A DNA stretch of 26,166 nucleotides from Deltaproteobacteria bacterium (GTDB lineage Bacteria > Desulfobacterota > Desulfomonilia > UBA1062), in NCBI GenBank assembly GCA_023230665.1, contig JALNWY010000021.1, positions 1 through 26,166 of the forward strand, in the 5' to 3' direction. The notes under the pieces are model-generated. The model ran no database searches. It saw nothing but the letters and a program-made list of their open reading frames with translations, and was not told the DNA's origin. This document shows positions 7,233 to 14,865 of the stretch, in pieces; position 1 is the first letter of the stretch; every line of letters starts with the position of its first letter. A program made the translations under genes and the position numbers.

Positions 7233-10022
7233 TCACAGGGCCCCGGCAATGCGCTTAAGGACCGCAGGGACATCCTTGTCCAGGATGTGGAGGCGCAGCA
7301 CCTTCCTTCCCTTTTCCTTCAGCGCGTTCCAGTCGCCCAGGGCCTGGGCGCTCTCCAGGGTCCTAAACGAGATGGCCGATTGCCATGATCCTGGCTTGTC
7401 TGGGATCGCGAGATCCCCCGAAACCTGCCGGGTGATCTGGATGAAGAGCCCCTTGCCCTCGTCGCCCTTGTGGAGCTGGCCTGTTGAGTGAAGATACCGA
7501 GGCCCGTACCCGCTCATGACCGCGATCCTGCAGGTGTTCCTGATCTTTGTGCAGAGTATGTCCAGGGCCTCGTCGATCTCGTCCGATGGCGGCAGGTACG
7601 CCTGGATCGCCACATACGAGGCCTTGTCCGCTGGGCCTAAAAACCATGCCAGGGCATCGGGCGCGGTTTTTGCCTGCGCGTCGCCGTACACGCTGATGTG
7701 CCCGTCCTGCAGCGCAGGGGCGGGCTCGGGGAGCACGCCGGTCTTCCGGAACAGCTCCACAGCCTCTGTCGCTCGTTTCTTCGCCGCCTCCACGTCGGGC
7801 TGATCAAAGGGATTGACGCCCAGAATGTGCCCTGCCACGGCAGTTGCCATCTCCCAGAGGTAGAACTGCCCGCCGATATCGCACAGATCGTGGAGCCTGA
7901 TGCGCACCACGGGGTGTCCGGCCTTTTCGAGCTCGTCCAGGATCTTGTCATGGGTGTGATCGCCTTCAAGCCGCAGGTTCACGAAGAGCCGGTCGTCCCG
8001 GTATTGCCCGGGCGATCCCGGGCGTTCGCGCACGATGGGGACCATGCCCTTGCCCTGCTTGCCTGTGCTCTCGGCAATGAGCTGCTCCACCCAGTCGCCG
8101 AACGAGGCGATCCCGGGCGACAGGAAGAAGGTCACCTTGTTTCTGCCCGCCAGCGCCGCCTCACCGAGGACCGCGCCGAGAATACCGCCTGAGTTTGCAC
8201 CCTCGGGGGTGCAGCTCCCGGCCCGGCAGTTTTCGGTCATGATCAGGGCCCTGTCCAGGAGCGACTTGATGTCTGCGCCCATGAGCGCGGCAGGCACGAG
8301 CCCGAAATGCGAGAGAGCCGAGTATCTGCCGCCCAGATCCGGATCATTGAGGAAGATATTTCTGAACCCGTACTTGCGGGCCGTTTCCACCAGGGGAGAG
8401 TCCGGGTCCGTGATCGCGACGAAGTGATCTCCGGCATTGCCCGCTCCCAGGGCGTCCGCAGTCACGGTATAGAAGTACTTGAAGAACGAGAGCGTCTCCA
8501 CCGTGGTGCCGGATTTGGTCGACACGATAAACAGGGTCCTGGCCGGGTCGATCTTCTGAAATTCGGCAGCCAGAAAGTCGGGGTCGGTGCTGTCGATCAC
8601 TACGAGATCGAGATATCCCTGGCGCACGCCAAAGATCGACCGCATCACGTCCGGGGCCAGCGAGGAGCCGCCCATGCCCAGAAGCAGCGCGCGGGTATAT
8701 CCCTTCGATGCAATGTCCCGGGCGAACTGCTCCATCCCGTCGGCGCTGTCGAGGATATCTGCGGGCAGGGAGAGCCAGGCGAGCCGGTTGGCGATCTCCC
8801 GGGGGTTTTCGCTCCACACCGTGTGGTCGTGCGCGTGTATCCGGGATATGACCCCGGCCTTGTCCATCTCCTGAAGGCGTGCGTCCACCCTGGTCTTGAG
8901 ATCACCCAGAGCAGCGGTCATCTGATGCCGCCTGGAGATGATGGCCCGCCTCTTGGCTGCAATGCTGTCCATGAGCGAATGGAACGATCCGGCAAACAGA
9001 TCTACGCCCTGGTTCTGCAGCTTGGCGGTTACAGCGTCGAGATCGATACCCGCCCTGGTGAGCCGCGCGATCTGCTCACGGGCCTCTTGGAGGCCGGCAT
9101 CAAGAGTGCTCCCCGTCTTTCCATGATCCAGGTAGGCCTGAAGCGTAGCAGGAGGAAGGGTGTTGACCGTGTGCGGGCCGATGAGCTCGTCCACATAGAG
9201 CGTATCCGGATATTTCGGGTTCTTGGTGCCGGTGCTCGCCCACAGCAGCCGCTGGGGCCGGGCCCCATTCTGTTCGAGCGCCTGCCAGCGCTCTCCGGAG
9301 AAGATCTCGCCAAAGAGCCCGTAGGCCACCTTGGCGTTTGCCACGGCGATCTTGCCCATGAGATCGCTCAGGGACCTTTTTTCGAGCTCGGGATCGAGCG
9401 CGGTGTCCACCCTGCTCACGAAGAACGAGGCCACTGAGGCCACATGGGCGATATCCTTCCCTGATGCCCTGAGTTTTTCCAGGCCGTTCAGATAGGCTTG
9501 AGCCACTTCTTGGTAGCGCCTGACGGAAAAGAGCAGGGTCACGTTGACATTGATGCCGTCTGCAATCAGGGTCTCGATCGCAGGTATCCCTTCTTGGGTG
9601 GCAGGGACCTTGATCATGATGTTCGGGCGGTTCAGTGTGGAGAACAGGCGCCTGGCCTCCTGGATACTCTTTTCCGTATCATAGGCCAGCATCGGGCTCA
9701 CCTCGATACTCACGTACCCGTCAAGTCCGTCCGTCTGATCGTACACCTTCCGGAAGAGGTCCGCGGTCCGGGCGATATCGTGGAGTGCGAGACATTCATA
9801 GATCTCTTCGATGGACAGTCCGTCCTGGACCAGGGCCGCGAGATCGTCGTCGTAATCGGAGCTGCCTGCGATGGCCTTTTCAAAGATCGTGGGGTTTGAC
9901 GTGACCCCGCGGATGCCCTGACCGATGAGTGACTTCAGCTCGCCCGAGGTGATCAGAGACCTGCAGATGTAGTCGAACCATATCGCCTGTCCCATACGGG
10001 CCAATGTATGGAGTTTCGCCAT
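7233..10022 (-). CDS. tal-pgi: Bifunctional transaldolase / glucose-6-phosphate isomerase
   Basis: 929 aa with two fused cytoplasmic enzymes. Residues 1 to about 365 are a transaldolase of the TalB/TAL-PGI class: TSNPTIFEKAI (41-51), SIEVSP (105-110), and the Schiff-base lysine K138 in NIMIKVPAT. The rest is a phosphoglucose isomerase: LGMGGSSLAPDVMRSIFG, DSTDPDFL, STKSGTTVETLSFFKYFY, DPDLGGRYSALSHFG and, further on, LGVNPFDQPDVEAAK. It links fructose-6-P, glucose-6-P and the pentose phosphate pool. The ATG at 10022 is chosen because AAGGAGCGCAAGAC precedes it and the product starts with the usual AKLHTLARMGQAIWFDYI; an ATG 51 bp upstream has no ribosome binding site. It lies 149 bp downstream of glk, likely one transcript. 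The fusion is known from several phyla; no frame damage is visible. Confidence 0.94.
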   Translation of the reverse strand: MAKLHTLARMGQAIWFDYICRSLITSGELKSLIGQGIRGVTSNPTIFEKAIAGSSDYDDDLAALVQDGLSIEEIYECLALHDIARTADLFRKVYDQTDGLDGYVSIEVSPMLAYDTEKSIQEARRLFSTLNRPNIMIKVPATQEGIPAIETLIADGINVNVTLLFSVRRYQEVAQAYLNGLEKLRASGKDIAHVASVASFFVSRVDTALDPELEKRSLSDLMGKIAVANAKVAYGLFGEIFSGERWQALEQNGARPQRLLWASTGTKNPKYPDTLYVDELIGPHTVNTLPPATLQAYLDHGKTGSTLDAGLQEAREQIARLTRAGIDLDAVTAKLQNQGVDLFAGSFHSLMDSIAAKRRAIISRRHQMTAALGDLKTRVDARLQEMDKAGVISRIHAHDHTVWSENPREIANRLAWLSLPADILDSADGMEQFARDIASKGYTRALLLGMGGSSLAPDVMRSIFGVRQGYLDLVVIDSTDPDFLAAEFQKIDPARTLFIVSTKSGTTVETLSFFKYFYTVTADALGAGNAGDHFVAITDPDSPLVETARKYGFRNIFLNDPDLGGRYSALSHFGLVPAALMGADIKSLLDRALIMTENCRAGSCTPEGANSGGILGAVLGEAALAGRNKVTFFLSPGIASFGDWVEQLIAESTGKQGKGMVPIVRERPGSPGQYRDDRLFVNLRLEGDHTHDKILDELEKAGHPVVRIRLHDLCDIGGQFYLWEMATAVAGHILGVNPFDQPDVEAAKKRATEAVELFRKTGVLPEPAPALQDGHISVYGDAQAKTAPDALAWFLGPADKASYVAIQAYLPPSDEIDEALDILCTKIRNTCRIAVMSGYGPRYLHSTGQLHKGDEGKGLFIQITRQVSGDLAIPDKPGSWQSAISFRTLESAQALGDWNALKEKGRKVLRLHILDKDVPAVLKRIAGAL

Positions 10023-10171
10023 GTCTTGCGCTCCTTCAAAGGTTTTGGGAAGTTGTGACCGGTCAACTACCATACAGGAATCAGGGCTGAAATCTCAAGC
10101 CCCTTTCTCTCATCAGGATATTTTTCCAATGCTTTGCTTTCCGGGCCGTTCTCCCGGTTCTCTCCCGCAAC

Positions 10172-11176
10172 TTAAGGCAGGGTGTCCATGATATCCAGCC
10201 CGAAATGAGCAGCCCCTATGAGGCCTGCCTGTGGATTGAGGATGACGTGCACCGGGAAGGCGGAGATGACTCCCGAAAGCCTGCCCTTGAGGAGATACGC
10301 CTCCATGAACGGGCTCTGCCTGATGATGGATACAAGCCTCGGCGGTATGCCTCCCCCTACGTATACCCCTCCGGAGGCAAGGATCTTGAGCGCCAGATTA
10401 CCGGCCTCGGCCCCGAGGACAGAGAGGAAGATGCGCACTGTCTCCTGGCAGATTTCGCAGGCCTTCGCGCTATCCAGCGCGGCATTTACGATAACGGCGG
10501 TGGCATCGGGTCCCCTGACCAGATCTTCAGCCAGCCAGCCAGGCTCTTCATGCCTGCCCTGGTCCTTGAGAAACGAATAGATGTTGGGAATGCCGGTGCC
10601 CGAGCATATTCGCTCGTAGCTGACATGATCGAAGCGTTCCATGAGGTACTTGAGCAGCTCGAGCTCGATGGCGTCAGTGGGTCCGAACTCGGTGTGACCG
10701 CCTTCGGACGCATGGGCGATATAGCGGTTGCCGTCCCAGGTGAGATATGCCTCACCCAGGCCGGTTCCGGCTGCGATGACCGCACGCGGGCCTGTGGGAA
10801 CCGCGCTGCCCGTGTTCAGAGTGAACAGATCTTTGCGCTGAAGCAGGGGAATGCTGTAGGCGACCGCTTGGAGGTCGTTGATCAGGCTCACCCGGTCGAT
10901 CTTCAGCTCGGTCTGGAGATATCCGGCATCGATCTCCCACGGCAGGTTTGTGATCCGAGCCCGCTTCCCCACCACGGGCCCTGCCACGCCGAAAACCGCG
11001 TGATCCACCCCCGTGACCTCATACCGGTCCAGGAACTCGCCCATGATGGCCTTGAGCGAGCGGTAGGACCCGCTGGGATACGTGCTCTCGTACAGAGGTC
11101 TTTCAGGACCGCTCTGTGGCGTGTACAGAGCGAGTATGGTCTTGGTTCCTCCGATATCACCTGCAATCAATTTCAT
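10172..11176 (-). CDS. glk: Glucokinase
   Basis: 334 aa, ROK/GLK-type hexokinase fold; phosphorylates glucose with ATP to glucose-6-P in the cytoplasm. Motifs: phosphate-1 loop GDIGGTKTILALY at the N-terminus, LINDLQAVAYSIP with the catalytic Asp, AAGTGLGEAYL (phosphate 2), EGGHTEFGPTD (substrate loop) and the C-terminal LASGGVYVGGGIPPR adenosine motif. These match the proteobacterial Glk family rather than the CXCGxxGC ROK family, since the zinc-binding cysteines are absent. The ATG at 11176 is preceded by CGGAGCATGCC; 24 further open codons upstream overlap the promoter and look non-coding. It sits first in a run glk - tal-pgi - glnA, supplying substrate for the Pgi domain. Confidence 0.94.
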   Translation of the reverse strand: MKLIAGDIGGTKTILALYTPQSGPERPLYESTYPSGSYRSLKAIMGEFLDRYEVTGVDHAVFGVAGPVVGKRARITNLPWEIDAGYLQTELKIDRVSLINDLQAVAYSIPLLQRKDLFTLNTGSAVPTGPRAVIAAGTGLGEAYLTWDGNRYIAHASEGGHTEFGPTDAIELELLKYLMERFDHVSYERICSGTGIPNIYSFLKDQGRHEEPGWLAEDLVRGPDATAVIVNAALDSAKACEICQETVRIFLSVLGAEAGNLALKILASGGVYVGGGIPPRLVSIIRQSPFMEAYLLKGRLSGVISAFPVHVILNPQAGLIGAAHFGLDIMDTLP

Positions 11177-11206
11177 GGCATGCTCCGTTTCCTCTGTTTG
11201 ATATAT

Positions 11207-11235
11207 ATTATCCACCATGGCGCCCCTGTTGGCAA
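11207..11235 (-). promoter_or_regulatory. Candidate sigma-70 promoter of glk
   Basis: On the minus strand TTGCCA (complement of 11230-11235), a 17-bp spacer and GATAAT (complement of 11207-11212) match the housekeeping consensus with two mismatches at most in each box. The predicted start is about 24 nt before the glk ATG. A run of eight G lies upstream. Confidence 0.5.
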
Positions 11236-11383
11236 TACGATGTAACAAGGGGGGGGTCGGGCACTGTCCGCCCGCCGATCATGAGAGAAATGCCGGCGTG
11301 TCCCTGCCTGAGGCGCCCGATATCAGGGTTTGCCTCCCCGTAGCCGGCGGCCGTTGCCCGGTTTGAAGCGCAGCGCGAGCGCA

Positions 11384-11809
11384 TCATCCCGGGAAGCTCA
11401 GCCTGACGAGTTTCTGCTCTTCGAAGATATTCCTCACCTTGTTGATGAAATCTCTCTCCCTGATGGGCTTCCGGATATATGCGTCTGCGAGTCTCCCCTC
11501 GAAAAGTTCCTCCAAGTCGCTCATCCTTGCGCTTCCAGAACAGATAAGCACCTTGATGTGAGGATACTTGAACTTGACATAGTGGACGAACACGATTCCA
11601 TCCATGCCGGGGCGGTTGATATTGGTGGAGATGACATCAATGCCGCCGCGCCTCTGCTCGATCATCTGCAGGGCCGTGTCGCTGGAAGGAGCGGTGAGGA
11701 TATCCAGATCATACTCCTCGAAGTTGTTTTCAATGATCGCTCTGATCAATGATCTGACAACCCGTTTGTCATCCACGATCAGAACGATCTTTTTTCTCTT
11801 CACGCTCAT
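11384..11809 (-). CDS. Stand-alone receiver-domain protein lacking the phospho-acceptor Asp
   Basis: 141 aa, a single CheY-like receiver domain with a 6-residue basic N-terminus and no output domain. The acidic pair is D13-D14 (VLIVDDKRVVRSLIR), the switch Ser is S91 (LICSGSA) and the conserved Lys is K114 (YIRKPI). The acceptor position, which should be Asp in the pattern DxxxxDxxxPxxDG, reads D58-V-I-S-T-N63-I-N-R-P-G-M-D-G, so it is Asn. The protein therefore probably does not take part in ordinary phosphotransfer. It may be constitutively in one state or act by protein binding. It lies between glk and queH without an adjacent histidine kinase. The start ATG has only a weak AAGGG upstream at long spacing. 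Confidence 0.85.
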   Translation of the reverse strand: MSVKRKKIVLIVDDKRVVRSLIRAIIENNFEEYDLDILTAPSSDTALQMIEQRRGGIDVISTNINRPGMDGIVFVHYVKFKYPHIKVLICSGSARMSDLEELFEGRLADAYIRKPIRERDFINKVRNIFEEQKLVRLSFPG

Positions 11810-11833
11810 GGAGTGAGTGCCCTTACGGAATTC

Positions 11834-11861
11834 AGTATACGTGGCTTGAAACGATTTGCAA
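11834..11861 (-). promoter_or_regulatory. Candidate promoter of the receiver-domain gene
   Basis: Minus-strand TTGCAA (complement of 11856-11861), a 16-bp spacer and TATACT (complement of 11834-11839) lie about 25 nt before the ATG at 11809. Confidence 0.45.
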
Positions 11862-11868
11862 TCAGGGC

Positions 11869-11897
11869 TTCACTCTGAGGCGGGATTGTCCTATAGA
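11869..11897 (+). promoter_or_regulatory. Possible promoter of queH
   Basis: TTCACT (11869-11874), a 17-bp spacer and TATAGA (11892-11897) precede queH by about 25 nt. The -10 is good and the -35 is weak. It is back-to-back with the promoter of the receiver gene. Confidence 0.3.
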
Positions 11898-11921
11898 GAA
11901 ATAGTGAGGAAATAAAGAATC

Positions 11922-12452
11922 ATGGCGCCTGAAAGAGGGAGAATCCTTCTCCATACCTGCTGCGGGCCCTGTGCCACCGCTTGCGTGGAGCGGCTCGCCC
12001 CGGATTACGAGGTCATTCTGTTCTTCAGCAACTCGAACATTGCTCCCCAAGCCGAGTATCTCAAGCGCCTGGAGCACGCGGGAAGGCTCGCCAAGATCCT
12101 GAACATAGGGATCAGGGAGGATGCCTATGATCACCGGTCTTGGCTCGATCATGTCAGGGGACTCGAAGACGAGCCCGAGAGGGGAAAGAGGTGCGAGAGA
12201 TGCTTTGCGTTCAGCCTGGCGAGAACCGCTGCAACGGCAGACGAGCTGCAGATCCCGGTCTTCACCACAAGCCTGAGCGTGAGCCGCTACAAGTCCTCGT
12301 CCGCCATTTTTTCCCTGGGCAGGGCATATCAGGGGTTCGAGGCCATAGATTTCAAGAAGAAAAACGGCTATGCCCGGAGCATCAAGCTGAGCCGGCAATA
12401 CGGCATCTACCGTCAGAGCTACTGCGGGTGCGAGTTCAGTATGAGGCACTGA
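11922..12452 (+). CDS. queH: Epoxyqueuosine reductase QueH (DUF208)
   Basis: 176 aa. It reduces epoxyqueuosine in tRNA to queuosine, the last step of the modification, and is the non-cobalamin alternative to QueG. The family cysteines are present: HTCCGPC near the N-terminus (residues 12-17), KRCERCF in the middle, and SYCGCEFS at the C-terminus. They hold a 4Fe-4S cluster and an adjacent metal site. TTSLSVSRYKSS is also typical. The length is at the short end of the family (about 180-220). GAGGA lies 11 nt before the ATG. It ends 91 bp before the convergent lysine-rich protein gene, so it is probably monocistronic. No other queuosine genes are in the window. Confidence 0.93.
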   Translation: MAPERGRILLHTCCGPCATACVERLAPDYEVILFFSNSNIAPQAEYLKRLEHAGRLAKILNIGIREDAYDHRSWLDHVRGLEDEPERGKRCERCFAFSLARTAATADELQIPVFTTSLSVSRYKSSSAIFSLGRAYQGFEAIDFKKKNGYARSIKLSRQYGIYRQSYCGCEFSMRH

Positions 12453-12542
12453 TCCGGCGCATCCTGAATGGAGAGCGCGGCGGACCGGAAAACGTGCGGG
12501 CCCTGCCGCAGCCTCCGGATATGACCTGCATGGAGGATTCAA

Positions 12543-12923
12543 TCAGCCGGGCTGTTCTGCTTCCGCTGCTTTCTTTGCCTCTTTCTTCGCCGGCTGCTCC
12601 CCGCCTTCTTCCTTCTTCTTTTTCTTCTTGGGCTTGGCTTCTACCACAGGGGGGGCCGCCTTCTTGCCTTTTTCCTTCTGAGGAGCGGCCTTTTTCTCTT
12701 CCTTGAGCCTGGCCATATCGACGAGCTTCTGTTCGTTCGCTTCGATCGCGGCGAGCCTGATATTGCTATCGTTTATCTTCGCCTTGAGCTTCTTGACCAC
12801 GGAATCCTTTTCGATCAGATCCCCGTCGATCCCTGTTTCACCCAGCTCGGCCTTGCGCTGGTCCAGTTTTCCCATCCAGTACGCCTTCTGTGTCTCGCGT
12901 ACGCTTCGAAGCTTTGAAGCCAT
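12543..12923 (-). CDS. Lysine-rich coiled-coil small protein, function unknown
   Basis: 126 aa, not assigned to a family I can name. Residues 1-75 are charged and helical with heptad-like spacing (for example VVKKLKAKINDSNIRLAAIE), suggesting a coiled coil. Residues 76-126 are low-complexity Lys/Ala/Glu/Pro, with a run of six Lys in AKPKKKKKKEEGG, and are probably disordered and nucleic-acid or polyanion binding. No signal peptide or membrane segment is visible. The ATG at 12923 follows AAAGGAG at good spacing; ten upstream codons in frame lack a better start. A 35-codon small ORF ends 30 bp upstream on the same strand. Histone-like or ribosome-associated roles are possible guesses only. Confidence 0.75.
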   Translation of the reverse strand: MASKLRSVRETQKAYWMGKLDQRKAELGETGIDGDLIEKDSVVKKLKAKINDSNIRLAAIEANEQKLVDMARLKEEKKAAPQKEKGKKAAPPVVEAKPKKKKKKEEGGEQPAKKEAKKAAEAEQPG

Positions 12924-12953
12924 ATGTTCTCCTTTCGCTCTGGATACTCTCAA

Positions 12954-13061
12954 TCATGAAATCAGCCCTATGGAACGCATGGCCTGCATGATGTTCCGAT
13001 AAGGGTGTTTTCCTCTAGCATAGTTTTTTTCGGATTTCCAGCCTGTAAGATTTCCGCGCAT
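12954..13061 (-). CDS. Candidate small protein, 35 aa
   Basis: An ATG at 13061-13059 is preceded by AAAGAGGATCAT (GAGG at 6-nt spacing) and opens a 35-codon frame ending in TGA at 12956-12954. The product starts MRGNLTGWKSEKNYARG and ends SIGLIS. It is strongly basic (about 8 Lys/Arg/His against 1 acidic residue), with a central aromatic/basic part and no signal or membrane segment. It precedes the lysine-rich protein gene by 30 bp on the same strand, so the two would form an operon. I do not recognise the protein. Support is only the ribosome binding site, spacing and clean frame, so chance is a real alternative. Confidence 0.4.
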   Translation of the reverse strand: MRGNLTGWKSEKNYARGKHPYRNIMQAMRSIGLIS

Positions 13062-13085
13062 ATGATCCTCTTTATGCCCTGTTCC

Positions 13086-13113
13086 TTGAATCCGGTTTTG
13101 CAATCCCTACTAT
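13086..13113 (+). promoter_or_regulatory. Possible promoter of wrbA
   Basis: TTGAAT (13086-13091), a 16-bp spacer and TACTAT (13108-13113) lie about 90 bp before wrbA. Both boxes are only moderately close to consensus. Confidence 0.25.
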
Positions 13114-13205
13114 GTCATTGAGGAACGTTCTCGTTTCACCGGGAAGCCGCCCGTTTTTTCCGGGTGCACGGCCCTGGTGGAACTTAAAAAAAAGGAGGTG
13201 TCTGC

Positions 13206-13817
13206 ATGAGGGTGCTGGTATTGTTCTATTCGACCTACGGGCATATCTATCGCATGGCCGAGGCCGAGGCCGAAGGCGCGAGACAGGTGGACGGGGCCGA
13301 AGTGGATATCCGCCGCGTTCCCGAGACGCTCTCAGAGGAGATCCTGGCAAAGATGAGGGCCGTGGAGGCCCAGAAGCAGTTCGCCCACATTCCTGTGGCG
13401 GCTGTGAGCGATCTGGCCGACTACCACGCCATCATTTTCGGCACCCCCACCCGGTACGGGAATATGACCGGCCAGATGCGCCAGTTTCTCGACGCCGCAG
13501 GGTCTCTGTGGGCCGCGGATAAGCTGGTGGGGAAGGTGGGGAGCGTATTCACGAGCAGCGGAACGCAGCACGGCGGTCAGGAGTCGACCATTCTCACCTT
13601 CCACGTGAACCTCCTGCACTTTGGCATGATCCTGGTGGGGCTTCCCTACAGCTTCAAGGGGCAGACGATCCTGGGTGAGATCACAGGCTGCTCTCCCTAT
13701 GGGGCATCGACCATTGCCGGCTCCAGCGGCGAGCGGTGGCCGAGCGAGACAGAGCTCGAAGGCGCGCGCTTCCAGGGAAGGATGGTGGCCGAGACTGCAA
13801 AGAAGCTCTTTGCCTGA
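13206..13817 (+). CDS. wrbA: NAD(P)H:quinone oxidoreductase, WrbA type
   Basis: 203 aa, full length for WrbA, a tetrameric flavodoxin-fold FMN enzyme. It reduces quinones by two electrons, avoiding semiquinone radicals, in the cytoplasm. The FMN phosphate loop is FYSTYGHIYRMAEA near the N-terminus. Further family motifs are FGTPTRYGNMTGQMRQFLD, FTSSGTQHGGQESTI, GLPYSFKGQ and SPYGASTIAG near the end. An AAAGGAGG lies six bases before the ATG. It is a single gene convergent with etfA (43 bp gap). In an anaerobe it would serve quinone and oxygen-stress handling. Confidence 0.95.
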   Translation: MRVLVLFYSTYGHIYRMAEAEAEGARQVDGAEVDIRRVPETLSEEILAKMRAVEAQKQFAHIPVAAVSDLADYHAIIFGTPTRYGNMTGQMRQFLDAAGSLWAADKLVGKVGSVFTSSGTQHGGQESTILTFHVNLLHFGMILVGLPYSFKGQTILGEITGCSPYGASTIAGSSGERWPSETELEGARFQGRMVAETAKKLFA

Positions 13818-13860
13818 GATCCCTCCCGGCTGGGCAGGAGACACCCTCGCTTGGGAAGAA

Positions 13861-14862
13861 TCAGGTGCGGATGCGCTTCTTGAGCTCTCTGATCAGGGCG
13901 ATGCAGACCTGACTCGCATCAGCCACGATGGCGACGTCGGCCATCTTCATCATGGCGGCGTTGGGATTCTTGTTGACCGCAATGATGAATCCGGCGTTCT
14001 TGATCCCTGCGGTATGCTGGATGGCGCCCGAGACACCGAACGAGAAGAGCACCTTGGGGCTGATGTGCCGGTCGGCCTGGCCCACCAGGGCGTCCTCGTC
14101 GGCCCACTTGGCATAGACCACGGGCCTTGTTGCGCCCACCTCGCCGCCCAGCACCCGGGCCAGCTCGAAGAGGTTTTTGAACCTGGTTTTGCTGCCCATG
14201 CCCCGGCCTCCGCACACCACCACCGGGGCCTCGCCGAGCTTCTGCTCCCTGGCCGGCTGACGTTCGGAGCTGACGAGCCTGACCCTGTCCCCGGGGAGGT
14301 CACCCGGCAGGGCCACATTCACGATCTCGCCCGTGGCCTGGTAGTTGTGGGGTATTTCCTGGAACACGCCCGGCCGCACAGTCGCCATCTGAGGCCTTTT
14401 CTCCGGGGTGACGATTCTGGTCAGGAGGCTCCCGCCAAAGGCGGGTGCAGTCTGCACCAGCAGGCCCTCACCGTTGATTTCCAGGCCAACGCAGTCCGCG
14501 GTCAGTCCAGTCTTGAGGCGCTTTGCCAGGCGCGGGGTGAATTCCCTGCCGAACGAGGTGGCGCCTACCAGAATGATCTCCGGACCATACTGCCGCACGA
14601 TCCGCTCCATCAGTGCCACATAGGTGTCCGTACTGTAAAACTTGAGTCCGGGGTTGTCGCAGACATAGACCTTTGTGGCTCCGTGCGCGATATACTCTCC
14701 AACCCACTCGTCCACCTCGTGGCCGAATACCGTGGCGCACACCTCGGCCTCGATCTTTTTGGCCAGGTCGGTTGCACGCGAGAGAAGCTGCAGGGTCACC
14801 CGGTTCTGGAAATAGTTGCGGTAATCCCCGAATACCCAGATGCTGCGCCTTTTCTGATCCAT
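13861..14862 (-). CDS. etfA: Electron transfer flavoprotein, alpha subunit
   Basis: 333 aa. The N-terminal domain I (to about 190) is followed by the FAD-binding domain: VVCGGRGMGSKTRFKNLFEL, GATRPVVYAKWADEDALVGQ, FGVSGAIQHTAGI and IIAVNKNPNAAMMKMADVAIV, the standard EtfA FAD signature. Together with EtfB it carries electrons between acyl-CoA dehydrogenase and a membrane or soluble acceptor. It starts 3 bp after the etfB stop, so translation is coupled; AAGGCGG at the etfB end can serve as ribosome binding site. No N-terminal ferredoxin domain is present. The order dehydrogenase-etfB-etfA is that of bcd-etfBA clusters. Whether this pair bifurcates electrons to ferredoxin cannot be decided by eye. 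Confidence 0.94.
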   Translation of the reverse strand: MDQKRRSIWVFGDYRNYFQNRVTLQLLSRATDLAKKIEAEVCATVFGHEVDEWVGEYIAHGATKVYVCDNPGLKFYSTDTYVALMERIVRQYGPEIILVGATSFGREFTPRLAKRLKTGLTADCVGLEINGEGLLVQTAPAFGGSLLTRIVTPEKRPQMATVRPGVFQEIPHNYQATGEIVNVALPGDLPGDRVRLVSSERQPAREQKLGEAPVVVCGGRGMGSKTRFKNLFELARVLGGEVGATRPVVYAKWADEDALVGQADRHISPKVLFSFGVSGAIQHTAGIKNAGFIIAVNKNPNAAMMKMADVAIVADASQVCIALIRELKKRIRT

Positions 14863-14865
14863 GGA

